64,000 nucleotides of DNA, taken from assembly GCA_913055805.1 (NCBI GenBank), contig CAJXLF010000001.1:272761-336760 (forward strand), given 5' to 3'. Shown in pieces: positions 17,979-25,654 of the stretch. The notes below the pieces were generated by a model. It was not told the DNA's origin. It did not search any database and saw nothing but the letters and a program-made list of their open reading frames with translations. How positions within the stretch are numbered: the first letter of the stretch is position 1; every line of letters begins with the position of its first letter. Both the position numbers and the translations under genes were made by a program. The DNA is from an uncultured Salinisphaerales bacterium. Its GTDB lineage: Bacteria > Pseudomonadota > Gammaproteobacteria > Nevskiales > CAJXLF01.

Positions 17979-18637
17979 TTGATCAGCTGGTAACCCTTGC
18001 CGCGCAGCGTCTTGATGCGTTCGTTGCCGAATTTCCGTCGCAGGGCAACGATATGCATGTCCAGACTGCGGTCGGTCGGTAGCCAGCGCCGGCCCAGGGC
18101 GGCGCGCATCAGATTGTCCCGGTCGACGGGGCTACCCGCAGATTCGGCGAGTGTGCGCAGCACTTCGAATTCCACGCTGGTCAGTTCGACCGGGTTGCCC
18201 TGAAGCTGCGCTTCCCGACGAGCGATGTCCAGCTCGATATCCCCGGCCTGCAGTTTTGCGGTATCGGTCGTCACCGGCAGGCCGCGGCGTAACAGGGCCT
18301 TAAGCCTGGCCGCCAGTTCGCGGGGATTGCAGGGCTTTGGCAGATAGTCATCCGCGCCCATTTCGAGGCCCAGAATGCGGTCAACATCCTCGCCACGTGC
18401 AGTGAGCATGAGGATGGGAATCTGTACGCCCTGCTGGCGGATTTCACGCAGTGCATCGAAGCCGTCCTTGATCGGCATCATGACGTCCAGAATGATTGCG
18501 GCATGTTCGTCGTCGGCGCTTTCGATTGCCGCTTGTCCATCGTGCACCGCAAGCACGTGAAAGTCGTGCCCGCTCAGGTATTCGCGGATCAGGGCGCAGA
18601 ATTCCCGGTCGTCATCTGCCATCAGGATGTTATGCAT
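17975..18637 (-). CDS. OmpR-family response regulator, CpxR-like
   Basis: A 220-residue two-domain regulator. The receiver domain has the acidic pair at residues 8-10, the phosphoacceptor Asp51 in LDVMMP, and LPKPCNP around the conserved Lys. The C-terminal winged helix contains LTSVEFEVLRTL and the recognition region DMHIVALRRKFG ending in RGKGYQLIK. It is first in an operon with its kinase and is divergent from a Spy/CpxP protein, as in the E. coli cpxRA-cpxP arrangement. It probably controls itself through the nearby box. Confidence 0.93.
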   Translation of the reverse strand: MHNILMADDDREFCALIREYLSGHDFHVLAVHDGQAAIESADDEHAAIILDVMMPIKDGFDALREIRQQGVQIPILMLTARGEDVDRILGLEMGADDYLPKPCNPRELAARLKALLRRGLPVTTDTAKLQAGDIELDIARREAQLQGNPVELTSVEFEVLRTLAESAGSPVDRDNLMRAALGRRWLPTDRSLDMHIVALRRKFGNERIKTLRGKGYQLIK

Positions 18638-18677
18638 GGCCCTACTTTAACGACAAAAAACACTTGCAGGGCCGTGC

Positions 18678-18692
18678 TTTACAAATCTCTAC
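18678..18692 (-). promoter_or_regulatory. CpxR-like box
   Basis: The minus strand reads GTAGA, five bases, GTAAA, close to the CpxR consensus of two GTAAA half-sites five bases apart. It sits midway between the divergent response-regulator and Spy/CpxP genes. Confidence 0.6.
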
Positions 18693-18763
18693 ACAGGCAG
18701 ACGTTGCTTTGCAGTGAGCGGCGTATCTTGAATGCGTCAATCAAGAACCACTGGAGGTAGGAC

Positions 18764-19294
18764 ATGACACGGACAGGCAAATGGACCCCTGATGAACATC
18801 AACGCGGTTTTTTCCGGCATTCGAGTTGGTTGCTGGTATTGGGCGCCGTGCTGTTAGCCATTTTTTACATGGGCAGTGCGCAAAGTCATGGCAAGGGCTT
18901 CGATGGCAAGCGCGGTCACGGTGGCATGCAGGCCCGTATGGAGAAAATGATGGACGAAGTCGGAGTCAGCGACGAGCAGCGCACACAAATCCGTGATGTC
19001 ATGGAGAGGCAGCACGAAAAGTTCAAGGACGTGCATCTACAGATGCGTACGGCCCGCAAGTCGCTGCATCAGCTCGACCCGCTGGATGGCGGCTATGACG
19101 CTGAAGTGCAACGTCTGGCCGGGGAAGTCGCCGAGAACAGCCGTCAGATGACTGTCTTGATGGCGGATGGCCGCAAGCAGGTCTGGCAAATTCTTAATGA
19201 AGAGCAGCGTGCCAAGGCTGAACAGCTCAAAGAGGATCGCCGTCAGAAATTCCGTGAGCGCAGGCTTGAAAGGCAGGGTGCCGAAGCTGAATAA
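18764..19294 (+). CDS. Spy/CpxP family periplasmic protein
   Basis: A 176-residue protein with one N-terminal hydrophobic segment (about residues 23-42) and a long, charged helical body rich in Gln, Glu, Lys and Arg. EQRTQIRDVMERQHEKF and LNEEQRAKAEQLKEDRR mark the two helical repeats of the Spy/CpxP fold. CpxP-type proteins act as chaperone-like inhibitors of the sensor kinase; some relatives sense metals. The segment lacks an obvious cleavage site, so it may stay anchored. GGAGG lies six bases before the ATG, and a CpxR-like box lies upstream. It is divergent from the kinase operon. Confidence 0.85.
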   Translation: MTRTGKWTPDEHQRGFFRHSSWLLVLGAVLLAIFYMGSAQSHGKGFDGKRGHGGMQARMEKMMDEVGVSDEQRTQIRDVMERQHEKFKDVHLQMRTARKSLHQLDPLDGGYDAEVQRLAGEVAENSRQMTVLMADGRKQVWQILNEEQRAKAEQLKEDRRQKFRERRLERQGAEAE

Positions 19295-19312
19295 TCAGGA
19301 GCTTTGTTTTTA

Positions 19313-19337
19313 GCTGTCCGCGGTTCCCGCGGACAGC
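19313..19337 (+). terminator. Hairpin, probable terminator after the Spy/CpxP gene
   Basis: GCTGTCCGCGG pairs perfectly with CCGCGGACAGC across the loop TTC, 18 bases past the stop codon. The T tract that follows is interrupted (ATTTCCTGTTTCT), so termination may be partial. Confidence 0.6.
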
Positions 19338-19483
19338 ATTTCCTGTTTCTGCAACCTGTCTGGATTCTCTCCCGGGTAAAGGGACGCAAGCCATCATCGG
19401 CGGGCGGCGTGTTATTCGCGCCAGCTTCAGCTAAGGTTCATATACGGGCCTTAAAATGACATGAAAGTGTCGAAGGGGAGAGC

Positions 19484-20002
19484 ATGAAACACAAGCTTTT
19501 AATCGTTTTGCCAGTGCTGCTTTGCCTGGGGGCAAGTCCCGCGGCCCTGGCGGATGATGACCGCAATATCTTCGAGCGTGGCTGGGACGGTATCCGCAAT
19601 ATATTCAGCGGCGGTGAGGAAACCGCGCGCATGCCAGACAGGCGTGGCGGCGAGGACTGGGTCAAAGCCACGTTCAGCGATGATCAGCGCCACCTGATCC
19701 GGGACTACTTCGGCAAGCACGGTTATGAATCGGGACCGCCGCCCCATGCCCAGGGCAAGGATCTGCCGCCCGGATTGAAAAAGAAGGTGGCCCAGGGTAA
19801 ACCGCTGCCGCCCGGCTGGCAGAAAAAACTGACGCGCGGCAAGCGCATGCCGGATGATATCTTTGCCTATCATCATCGATTGCCGCCTGAGCTGTACGGC
19901 CGCCTGCCACGCATCGACGGTATCGTGGATATCCGCGTGGAGGGCAAGGTTATCCGCCTGCTTGAGGCAACCCGCGAAATTGTGGATATTCTTGAACTGT
20001 AG
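19484..20002 (+). CDS. Secreted RcnB/CigR-like protein
   Basis: A 172-residue exported protein with a clear signal peptide (cleavage after about residue 23, ALADD). The middle carries two PPG repeats, DLPPGLKKKVAQGKPLPPGW, followed by the RGKRMPDDI stretch, as in CigR and RcnB-type periplasmic proteins. The C-terminal half, YGRLPRIDGIVDIRVEGKVI, is typical of the same group. Function is not settled: relatives affect metal export or bind partner proteins. GGGGAG precedes the ATG. It begins a run of three small envelope genes reading rightward. Confidence 0.78.
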   Translation: MKHKLLIVLPVLLCLGASPAALADDDRNIFERGWDGIRNIFSGGEETARMPDRRGGEDWVKATFSDDQRHLIRDYFGKHGYESGPPPHAQGKDLPPGLKKKVAQGKPLPPGWQKKLTRGKRMPDDIFAYHHRLPPELYGRLPRIDGIVDIRVEGKVIRLLEATREIVDILEL

Positions 20003-20023
20003 TCTTTTAAGAAGGGAGAAAAT

Positions 20024-20305
20024 ATGAGGGCTGTATGGTTATTGGCGCCGCTATTGGCGTTTGCGCTTCTGGCGGGCTGTTCCAGAGCTACCCAGGACAA
20101 CTACAACAAAGTCGAATCCGGTATGAGCCAGGACGAGGTGTATGCCATCCTCGGCAAGCCGGACGAAGTCAACAGTGGCAGTATTGGCTCGCTGACAGCG
20201 TCTTCGGAAACCTGGTTTGGCAGCGACCACACCATTTCCGTGAAATTCGCCAACGGTGAGGTGAAAATGAAGAGCATCACCGCCAATCAAAAAGAGGAAA
20301 AGTAA
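20024..20305 (+). CDS. Small SmpA/OmlA-like (BamE-fold) lipoprotein
   Basis: A 93-residue lipoprotein with lipobox LLAGC (Cys19). The mature part has the SmpA/OmlA pattern NKVESGMSQDEVYAILGKPD, the two-helix and sheet fold shared by BamE and the DUF3862 proteins. It lacks the length and outer-membrane targeting features to call it BamE itself. GGGAG precedes the start. The next gene begins two bases after its stop, so they are translated together. Confidence 0.8.
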   Translation: MRAVWLLAPLLAFALLAGCSRATQDNYNKVESGMSQDEVYAILGKPDEVNSGSIGSLTASSETWFGSDHTISVKFANGEVKMKSITANQKEEK

Positions 20306-20307
20306 TC

Positions 20308-20559
20308 ATGGGCATCATGACGATTATTTACTGGATTATTGTCGGCTTCATCGTCGGCGTATTGGCCAAGTGGATCATGCCGGGCAAGGATCCCGGTGGC
20401 TTCTGGATCACGGTACTGATTGGTGTGGCCGGCGCATTCGTGGGTGGACTGATCTCCAGTTTCCTGGGTATCGGCGGTGGCCTGGTCGTTAACCTGTTGT
20501 TTGCGGTTGGCGGTGGTGTGTTGTTGCTGTTCGTCTACCGGAAGATCAAGGAGGCCTGA
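20308..20559 (+). CDS. GlsB/YeaQ/YmgE family membrane protein
   Basis: An 83-residue inner-membrane protein with three hydrophobic segments and the family pattern IIVGFIVGVLAKWIMPGKDP, then GGFWITVLIG. Members are annotated as transglycosylase-associated and are often induced by envelope or general stress. It begins two bases after the upstream lipoprotein gene, whose AAAGAGG tail serves as its ribosome site, and is followed by a strong terminator. Confidence 0.9.
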   Translation: MGIMTIIYWIIVGFIVGVLAKWIMPGKDPGGFWITVLIGVAGAFVGGLISSFLGIGGGLVVNLLFAVGGGVLLLFVYRKIKEA

Positions 20560-20576
20560 GGTTCGGGTAACACAAG

Positions 20577-20602
20577 AAAGGCGGCCCATGGCCGCCTTTT
20601 TT
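20577..20602 (+). terminator. Strong bidirectional terminator
   Basis: AAAGGCGGCC pairs with GGCCGCCTTT across the loop CAT, followed by six T. It lies 18 bases past the GlsB stop; the A-rich left side also allows it to end the convergent YeeE operon. Confidence 0.93.
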
Positions 20603-20607
20603 ATGCG

Positions 20608-21015
20608 TCAGGTAAATCGTCGGGCCAGCCATCCGCCAGCAAGCATGCCGACAACCATCCAGCCGGGTTCCTGCCAACCCAGTGATAGCGCCGTCAGTGC
20701 GGGGCCAGGGCAATAACCTGCCAGACCCCAACCTACACCAAAAATAGCAGCGCCTATGATGAGCCTGGGATCCGGTTTCGTCTTTGTCGGGAGTCTGAAT
20801 TCGCTTGCCAACGCAGGTTTGGTTTGTCTCAGAATCAGGCGGAACGTCGGCAATGTCACGGCGAGAGCGCCGGTCATGACAAAAGCCAGTGTGGGGTCCC
20901 ACTCGCCGGTGATGTCCAGGAAGCCAATAATCCTCTGTGGCTCGACCATGTGTGAAATCACCAGGCCCGAGCCAAATAAAGTGCCGGCGAGCAGAATCAA
21001 TACCAGATTAACCAT
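20608..21015 (-). CDS. YeeE/YedE family sulfur transporter, second half (PmpB-like)
   Basis: A 135-residue membrane protein with about four helices and the YeeE pattern GSGLVISHMVEPQRIIGFLD and the Cys-containing GLAGYCPGPALTAL. YeeE proteins take up thiosulfate or related sulfur species through conserved Cys residues; split forms (PmpA and PmpB) work as pairs. The ATG at 21015 shares one base with the stop of the partner gene (TGATG). It belongs to the leftward arm of the sulfide module. Confidence 0.88.
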   Translation of the reverse strand: MVNLVLILLAGTLFGSGLVISHMVEPQRIIGFLDITGEWDPTLAFVMTGALAVTLPTFRLILRQTKPALASEFRLPTKTKPDPRLIIGAAIFGVGWGLAGYCPGPALTALSLGWQEPGWMVVGMLAGGWLARRFT

Positions 21016-21440
21016 CACAGTACTCCCAGAAGATGACGGCCTACAAAAACCGTTGTGATACCGCTGAGCATGAAAACCATCGTGGCAAGGAGTGAACGTT
21101 TGGACAAACGGGCAATGCCACACACGCCATGACCGCTGGTGCAGCCGCCGCCCACGCGTGTGCCAATGCCAACAAGCAGGCCGGCGCTGAGCAGAAGGGT
21201 GTTGGAAAAACCCTCCCTAGGTACTACAGATACGGCAATGATCTGTGAGACAACAACGCCCCCGGCCAACAATCCGATGAGGAAAGTGGCGCGCCATGCT
21301 GTGTCGCCCTTGGGGTGATCGAGTAATCCATAGACGATTCCGCTAATGCCGGCTATGCGGCCATGCAGCCAGAGCATCATGACGGCCGACAGACCAATCA
21401 GGATGCCGCCCGTCAGTGCTTGTATATATATCTGGTTCAT
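21015..21440 (-). CDS. YeeE/YedE family sulfur transporter, first half (PmpA-like)
   Basis: A 141-residue membrane protein with about four helices and the conserved GTRVGGGCTSGHGVCGIARL, whose two Cys are the expected sulfur relay. It pairs with the overlapping downstream half to make a complete YeeE-type channel. AGGAGG lies eight bases before the ATG. The start is 28 bases from the CsoR-type operator, so the pair is probably repressed with the rightward sulfide genes. Confidence 0.9.
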   Translation of the reverse strand: MNQIYIQALTGGILIGLSAVMMLWLHGRIAGISGIVYGLLDHPKGDTAWRATFLIGLLAGGVVVSQIIAVSVVPREGFSNTLLLSAGLLVGIGTRVGGGCTSGHGVCGIARLSKRSLLATMVFMLSGITTVFVGRHLLGVL

Positions 21441-21467
21441 CAGTCAGACCTCCTGACTTGAAATTTA

Positions 21468-21488
21468 ATACTATACCCCCTATAGTAT
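21468..21488. promoter_or_regulatory. CsoR/CstR-type operator
   Basis: ATACTATA and TATAGTAT are perfect inverted arms around CCCCC. A/T-rich arms with a G/C tract in the centre are the hallmark of CsoR-family sites. It lies between the divergent YeeE and repressor genes, so one site can govern both directions. Confidence 0.85.
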
Positions 21489-21525
21489 ATTCAGACATGT
21501 AATTTTTCAATGCTGGGAGAGCCGA

Positions 21526-21804
21526 ATGGATGCGAAATGGACTAAAGACAAGAGCGCACTGATCAGCAGGCTCAAGCGCATTGAAGGCCAGTTGCGTGGT
21601 GTGCAGGCGATGATGGAGCGCGAAGACGACTGTGAAAAAATTGCACAGCAACTATCCGCCGCTCGCAAGGCATTGGACAAGGCCTTTTATCAGATGATGG
21701 CCTGTGCGATGGAGAAGGACCTGATGCAACGTGGCGATGGAAAAAGCCATGAGGCCGAAAACGCCATCGGGCACTTTACGCAAATGATGGCCAAATACGC
21801 TTAG
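21526..21804 (+). CDS. CsoR-family repressor, CstR-like persulfide sensor
   Basis: A 92-residue all-helical DUF156 repressor. LISRLKRIEGQLRGVQ is the DNA-binding face of the family. Cys36 and Cys60 are present, whereas the His and second Cys that complete a copper site in CsoR are absent (ACAMEKDL instead). Two Cys at those places are the mark of CstR, which opens its operator when persulfides link them. Neighbours are a persulfide dioxygenase, TauE and YeeE, which fits. It leads the rightward operon; a G-rich ribosome site precedes the ATG. Confidence 0.85.
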   Translation: MDAKWTKDKSALISRLKRIEGQLRGVQAMMEREDDCEKIAQQLSAARKALDKAFYQMMACAMEKDLMQRGDGKSHEAENAIGHFTQMMAKYA

Positions 21805-21812
21805 GTGTCTGA

Positions 21813-22640
21813 ATGCTGATCTTGCTCTTTGGCTTGATAACCGGTCTTTCCCTGGGCCTGACCGGCGCGGGTGGTTCCATTCTGGCCGTGCCGCTGCTGG
21901 TGTTTGGTCTTGGGCTGGCGCCGCATGAGGCCGTCCGTGTATCGCTGCTGGTGGTTGCCCTAACCGCATTACTAGGCGCTGTTACAGCTTGGCGGCAACA
22001 GGTGGTCAGTCTGAAAGCGGGGCTGGTTTTTGCTGCTACCGGCATGCTGTTCGCGCCGTTAGGCGTCATGGTCGGCAAGCATATAGACGGGCAGGCATTG
22101 TTGCTCGCTTTTGCCGTGCTCACGGTGTTTGTCTCAGTAAGCATGTGGCACCGTGCCAGTCATTCGCCAGAGGAAACAAGGGTTGTGCGCTCGAATCTGG
22201 GGGCAGGGCTGGCGAGCGATCCGGTCTGCCGACTGAGTGAGTCCGGGCGTTTGCGGCTGAATGCACCTTGTGCAGGAATGCTCGCGCTATGCGGCGTTCT
22301 GGTAGGCGTCCTGTCAGGACTTTTCGGAGTAGGCGGTGGTTTTCTCATCGTACCGATTCTTATGTTTGTGACACAGATGAAGGTCCACGGTGCGGTAGGT
22401 ACATCACTGCTGGTTATCGCCCTGGTTGGTGGTGCAGGCGCACTGATGGGGGTTTCCCAGGGTGGCCTGAACTGGCAGCTCGTTGGTCTGTTTCTCGCAG
22501 GCGGCGCAGTTGGCATGCTGCTTGGCCGTTTTGGCGCAGGCCGTCTGGCCGGGCCGCAGCTACAGAAAGTTTTTGCCGCTGCCGTCTTTCTTATTGGGGT
22601 GTCAATGTTGATGCAACAGGTCGCAGGAATTGAGTCATGA
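21813..22640 (+). CDS. TauE/SafE family permease, probable sulfite exporter
   Basis: A 275-residue membrane protein with about eight helices in two repeats, each beginning with the family motif (GLTGAGGSILAVPLL and GLFGVGGGFLIVPIL). TauE/SafE members export sulfite, sulfoacetate or other organic anions. Its place between a CstR-like repressor and a persulfide dioxygenase, which produces sulfite, makes sulfite export the natural guess. The last codons overlap the dioxygenase start as ATGA. Confidence 0.9.
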   Translation: MLILLFGLITGLSLGLTGAGGSILAVPLLVFGLGLAPHEAVRVSLLVVALTALLGAVTAWRQQVVSLKAGLVFAATGMLFAPLGVMVGKHIDGQALLLAFAVLTVFVSVSMWHRASHSPEETRVVRSNLGAGLASDPVCRLSESGRLRLNAPCAGMLALCGVLVGVLSGLFGVGGGFLIVPILMFVTQMKVHGAVGTSLLVIALVGGAGALMGVSQGGLNWQLVGLFLAGGAVGMLLGRFGAGRLAGPQLQKVFAAAVFLIGVSMLMQQVAGIES

Positions 22641-23329
22641 TTTTCAGACAACTCTACGATCTGGAATCCGGTACTTATACCTATCTGCTGGCGGCACGTG
22701 CGGGCGGCGAGGCGCTGTTGATCGATCCGGTGCTGGAGAATACAAAACAGTACGTCACATTGATTGAGCAGCTGGGTCTGCAACTGGTGATGGCGATCGA
22801 CACCCACACCCATGCCGATCATGTGACGGCACTGGGCGCGTTGCGTGACGAACTGGACATCACCACCGTCATGGGCGAGCGCACCAAGGCCGAATGTGTG
22901 AATCGCACCGTTAAGGAAGACGAGATAATTGATGTCGATGGCCTCAAGCTGCGGGCCATGTTCACGCCGGGACATACCGACGAATCCTTCAGCTTCGCCA
23001 TGAAGGACCGGGTGTTCACCGGCGATGCACTGCTGATCCGTGGCACCGGCCGCACCGATTTCCAGAACGGCGATCCGCATGCCGCCTATGACAGCCTGTT
23101 CAACAAGCTATTGAAACTGCCCGATGACACCTGGGTGTATCCGGCCCACGATTACAAGGGCTGGACGGTAAGCACGATAGACGAGGAACGTCGTTTCAAT
23201 CCGCGCCTGCAGGTGAAATCGGCAGAGGAATACGCCGACATCATGAATAACCTGAACCTGCCGAACCCGAAGATGATGGATATTGCGGTGCCGGCTAACC
23301 TGCAATGCGGCCGGCAGAATAATCCCTGA
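22637..23329 (+). CDS. Persulfide dioxygenase (ETHE1/Blh-like)
   Basis: A 230-residue MBL-fold, mononuclear iron enzyme that oxidises glutathione persulfide to sulfite and glutathione. Ligand motifs are HTHADH (57-62), GHTDES (His113), TGDALL (Asp130) and PAHDYKG (His171); GRTDFQNGD is diagnostic of persulfide dioxygenases over glyoxalase II. The start overlaps the TauE stop. The 3' end overlaps the convergent SDR gene by 35 bases, so the two transcripts are antisense there. Confidence 0.94.
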   Translation: MIFRQLYDLESGTYTYLLAARAGGEALLIDPVLENTKQYVTLIEQLGLQLVMAIDTHTHADHVTALGALRDELDITTVMGERTKAECVNRTVKEDEIIDVDGLKLRAMFTPGHTDESFSFAMKDRVFTGDALLIRGTGRTDFQNGDPHAAYDSLFNKLLKLPDDTWVYPAHDYKGWTVSTIDEERRFNPRLQVKSAEEYADIMNNLNLPNPKMMDIAVPANLQCGRQNNP

Positions 23330-24287
23330 TACCAGCCAGACCTGTTTCCCGAGACACATGGCTGGTATAGCCGAGTTCACGGCGTGCCTTGGCGTCGTTG
23401 ACCGTGACTTCCTGGCCTATGAGGTTGACGGTGACACGGGTAACCGGTGGCGGTGACTGAATGCCGAACAGGTTCCACAGTCCCTCGCAAACCTTCGCCG
23501 CGTTCCAGGCCAGCCAGCGTGGGATGCTTTTGTCCGGTGGCGTCACATTCTGGGTAGCCAGCAACCGTGTTATCCAGTCCCTGAACTCAACGGGTTCGCC
23601 GTCGGTAAGGAAGTAGATTTCGCCGCCGCGCCCCTTGTCCGCGGCCAGCAGCGCACCTTCCACGACATTGTCGACATGGCAGGTGGAAGACAGGTAACGG
23701 CCGCCATCCATCCACATGAAACGGCCCGTTTTGACGGCCTCCACAATCTGGCCGAGGACGGAGGTATCGTCCTTGCCCCATATAAAGCGCGGACGAACCA
23801 CCACAGTTTTCAGATTTTCGTCGTTGGCGGCGATGATGGCGGCTTCGGCCTGGGCTTTGGTGCGGGGATAACGCGGCAGGGCATTGTCCGGACGTGGGTA
23901 TGTTTCGTCGACGTTTACCAGAGGCATGCCATTGGCCAGCACAGCCTCGGTACTGATGTGTACCAGTGTTTTGACGCCGGCCGCACGGGCGGCCTGAATG
24001 ACGTTGTTCGTGCCGGTGACGTTGAAACGATAGAAGTCATCGGGATCGCCCCATTCCGTGACCTGGGCGGCGGAATGGAAGACAGCTTCACAACCACGCA
24101 TGCCCTCGCGCAGCGCATCCACATCCTCCAGGTCGCCACTGGCGGACAGGGCGCCCAGTTCTTCTACGGTGAGGGTGGAGGCAGGTGAGCGGGCCAGGGC
24201 GACGACTTCATCGCCGCGCGCTACCAGCGCGCGAATAAGGTTCCTGCCGACGAAGCCGGAGCCGCCGGTAACAAATACCCGGGCCAT
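23295..24287 (-). CDS. Extended SDR / NAD-dependent epimerase, 3beta-HSD-like
   Basis: A 330-residue Rossmann enzyme with GGSGFVG at residues 8-14 and the catalytic YPRTK (YxxxK). PRFIWGKDDTSVLGQIVEAV and STCHVDNVVEGALLA are of the 3beta-hydroxysteroid dehydrogenase/isomerase and dihydroflavonol reductase branch. The substrate is unknown; lipid or sterol-like alcohols are plausible. It follows a 45-residue Cys-rich gene by nine bases and has GGAGAATCT before its ATG. It may share function with the second extended SDR next door. Confidence 0.87.
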   Translation of the reverse strand: MARVFVTGGSGFVGRNLIRALVARGDEVVALARSPASTLTVEELGALSASGDLEDVDALREGMRGCEAVFHSAAQVTEWGDPDDFYRFNVTGTNNVIQAARAAGVKTLVHISTEAVLANGMPLVNVDETYPRPDNALPRYPRTKAQAEAAIIAANDENLKTVVVRPRFIWGKDDTSVLGQIVEAVKTGRFMWMDGGRYLSSTCHVDNVVEGALLAADKGRGGEIYFLTDGEPVEFRDWITRLLATQNVTPPDKSIPRWLAWNAAKVCEGLWNLFGIQSPPPVTRVTVNLIGQEVTVNDAKARRELGYTSHVSRETGLAGIRDYSAGRIAG

Positions 24288-24296
24288 AGATTCTCC

Positions 24297-24434
24297 CTAT
24301 TGGTTCTGCTTGCCTTGGGAATCCTTTTGATCGCTGTCTTTCTTGTAATCACCTATGACGCCCTTGGCGGGGCAAAATGAGAACATCGGACACTTCTTGC
24401 AGCCTGCGGCTAAAGCAATGGGGCATAAGGTCAT
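24297..24434 (-). CDS. Small Cys-rich protein, 45 residues
   Basis: A short frame not normally called at this size, checked codon by codon. The protein begins MTLCPIALAAGCKKCPMFSF and continues with CPAKG, then a charged, Gln-rich tail ending in GKQNQ. Four Cys (4, 12, 15, 21), two of them followed by Pro, are arranged like a small iron-sulfur or zinc knuckle (CxxC, then five residues, CP). GGGAG lies six bases before the ATG at 24434; an in-frame ATG at 24440 is too close to it. The epimerase starts nine bases downstream, so the two look cotranscribed. I do not recognise a named family. Confidence 0.7.
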   Translation of the reverse strand: MTLCPIALAAGCKKCPMFSFCPAKGVIGDYKKDSDQKDSQGKQNQ

Positions 24435-24489
24435 GGTCATCTCCCTTGGTCATTTTCCTGGGGAACGCACTGGCAGTATAGCGCGTGAT

Positions 24490-25497
24490 TTATGGATTCA
24501 CCGGCTCGTTTTTAAGCAACCCCCGCCCGCGGGTGTATTCCAGGAAACACTCCAGGCTCGTGCGACCGGGCGTGTAACCGAAGTCTTCTTTCAACGCCCG
24601 ATTGGAGAGAACGGGGCGGTAACGAAGGAAATTCACCTGTTCCGGCCCGTATTGTGAAACGCCCAGGCGCTTGAACAGCCACAACGCCGATTTCACGACC
24701 GACACCGGTACGGCTACGAAAGGCTTGCCAAGCATCTGTGCCATTTCCGGAAAGGTCACGACGCCGTCGCCCGCCTGGTTATAGATGCCGGTCTTGTCCG
24801 TGACGATACCCCGGGCGATACAGCGGGCAACATCTTCGTCCCAGATGATGGTAAAAGGCGTCTCGCTGCCCCGTATGCCCAGAATGACAGGTTTGTTGAA
24901 CAGAGCGGTGATCTGATTCTCGCAGTCCGGGCCGAGGATGAAGCCGGGGCGGAAGACCAGTTGCGACAGTTCGGGATGCTTGTCGCGGAAGTCAGCCAGC
25001 AGGTCTTCGACCTGGCGTTTGTGATCAGAGTAGGCGAATTCAGTATTGCCGCGCAGCGCGTCATTTTCCGTCAGTGGCACCGGGTTGTCGGCATGATAGC
25101 CGTAACTGGCGGCACTGGTGGTGACGATAAACTTCTTCACGTCGGCGGCTACGCTGGCTTCCAGCATGTTACGTGTACCGCCGACATCGATATCGTGCAT
25201 GGTGTGGCGATCCATGCCGGGACCAGGCGTAACGACCGAGGCCAGGTGCACAACCGTATCCACCTTCTGTTGCCTGAGCAGATCGATTGCTTCCACCGAA
25301 CGTACATCCAGACTCATAAAGCGGACGTTGCTGCCGGGCTGGTCGAGTAAGTCGAGTTCCGGCTTGCGGCGGGCAGTGGCAATTACTTGCAGCTGTGGAT
25401 GCTCATCGTGCAGCAATCGCAGCAGGCGGCGGCCAATGAAGCCCGCGGCGCCTGTGATGAGTACCGTATGTGTCGTCGGTTCCGGGGTTGTCTCCAT
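24490..25497 (-). CDS. Extended SDR / NAD-dependent epimerase-dehydratase
   Basis: A 335-residue Rossmann enzyme, with TGAAGFIG at about 15-22, the conserved Ser region TSAASYGYHAD and the catalytic YSDHK (YxxxK). FRPGFILGPD marks the extended SDR class that acts on nucleotide sugars or other large alcohols. The frame is open to 25665, but the homologous region begins just after the ATG at 25497, so that start is used; its ribosome site is weak. It lies upstream of the Cys-rich protein and the other SDR, and is divergent from the BASS transporter operon. Confidence 0.85.
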   Translation of the reverse strand: METTPEPTTHTVLITGAAGFIGRRLLRLLHDEHPQLQVIATARRKPELDLLDQPGSNVRFMSLDVRSVEAIDLLRQQKVDTVVHLASVVTPGPGMDRHTMHDIDVGGTRNMLEASVAADVKKFIVTTSAASYGYHADNPVPLTENDALRGNTEFAYSDHKRQVEDLLADFRDKHPELSQLVFRPGFILGPDCENQITALFNKPVILGIRGSETPFTIIWDEDVARCIARGIVTDKTGIYNQAGDGVVTFPEMAQMLGKPFVAVPVSVVKSALWLFKRLGVSQYGPEQVNFLRYRPVLSNRALKEDFGYTPGRTSLECFLEYTRGRGLLKNEPVNP

Positions 25498-25564
25498 ACC
25501 TGTCTCGCTGCCTTTGGTTGGGTCGTCTAAGCCATTATTTTTCCTGTTATTTTGTTCTTTCTGC

Positions 25565-25592
25565 ATTGTACAGAGGGTTGCCGCGTGTTTAA
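25565..25592 (-). promoter_or_regulatory. Possible promoter of the SDR gene
   Basis: On the minus strand TTAAAC (25592-25587), 16 bases, TACAAT (25570-25565), about 70 bases ahead of the chosen ATG. The match is moderate and no regulator site was seen. Confidence 0.35.
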
Positions 25593-25654
25593 ATTCAACG
25601 CTTGAAGGATACAGGCGGGAGGCCTGCGGTACCTCCGGGCGGGCCGCAATAATC

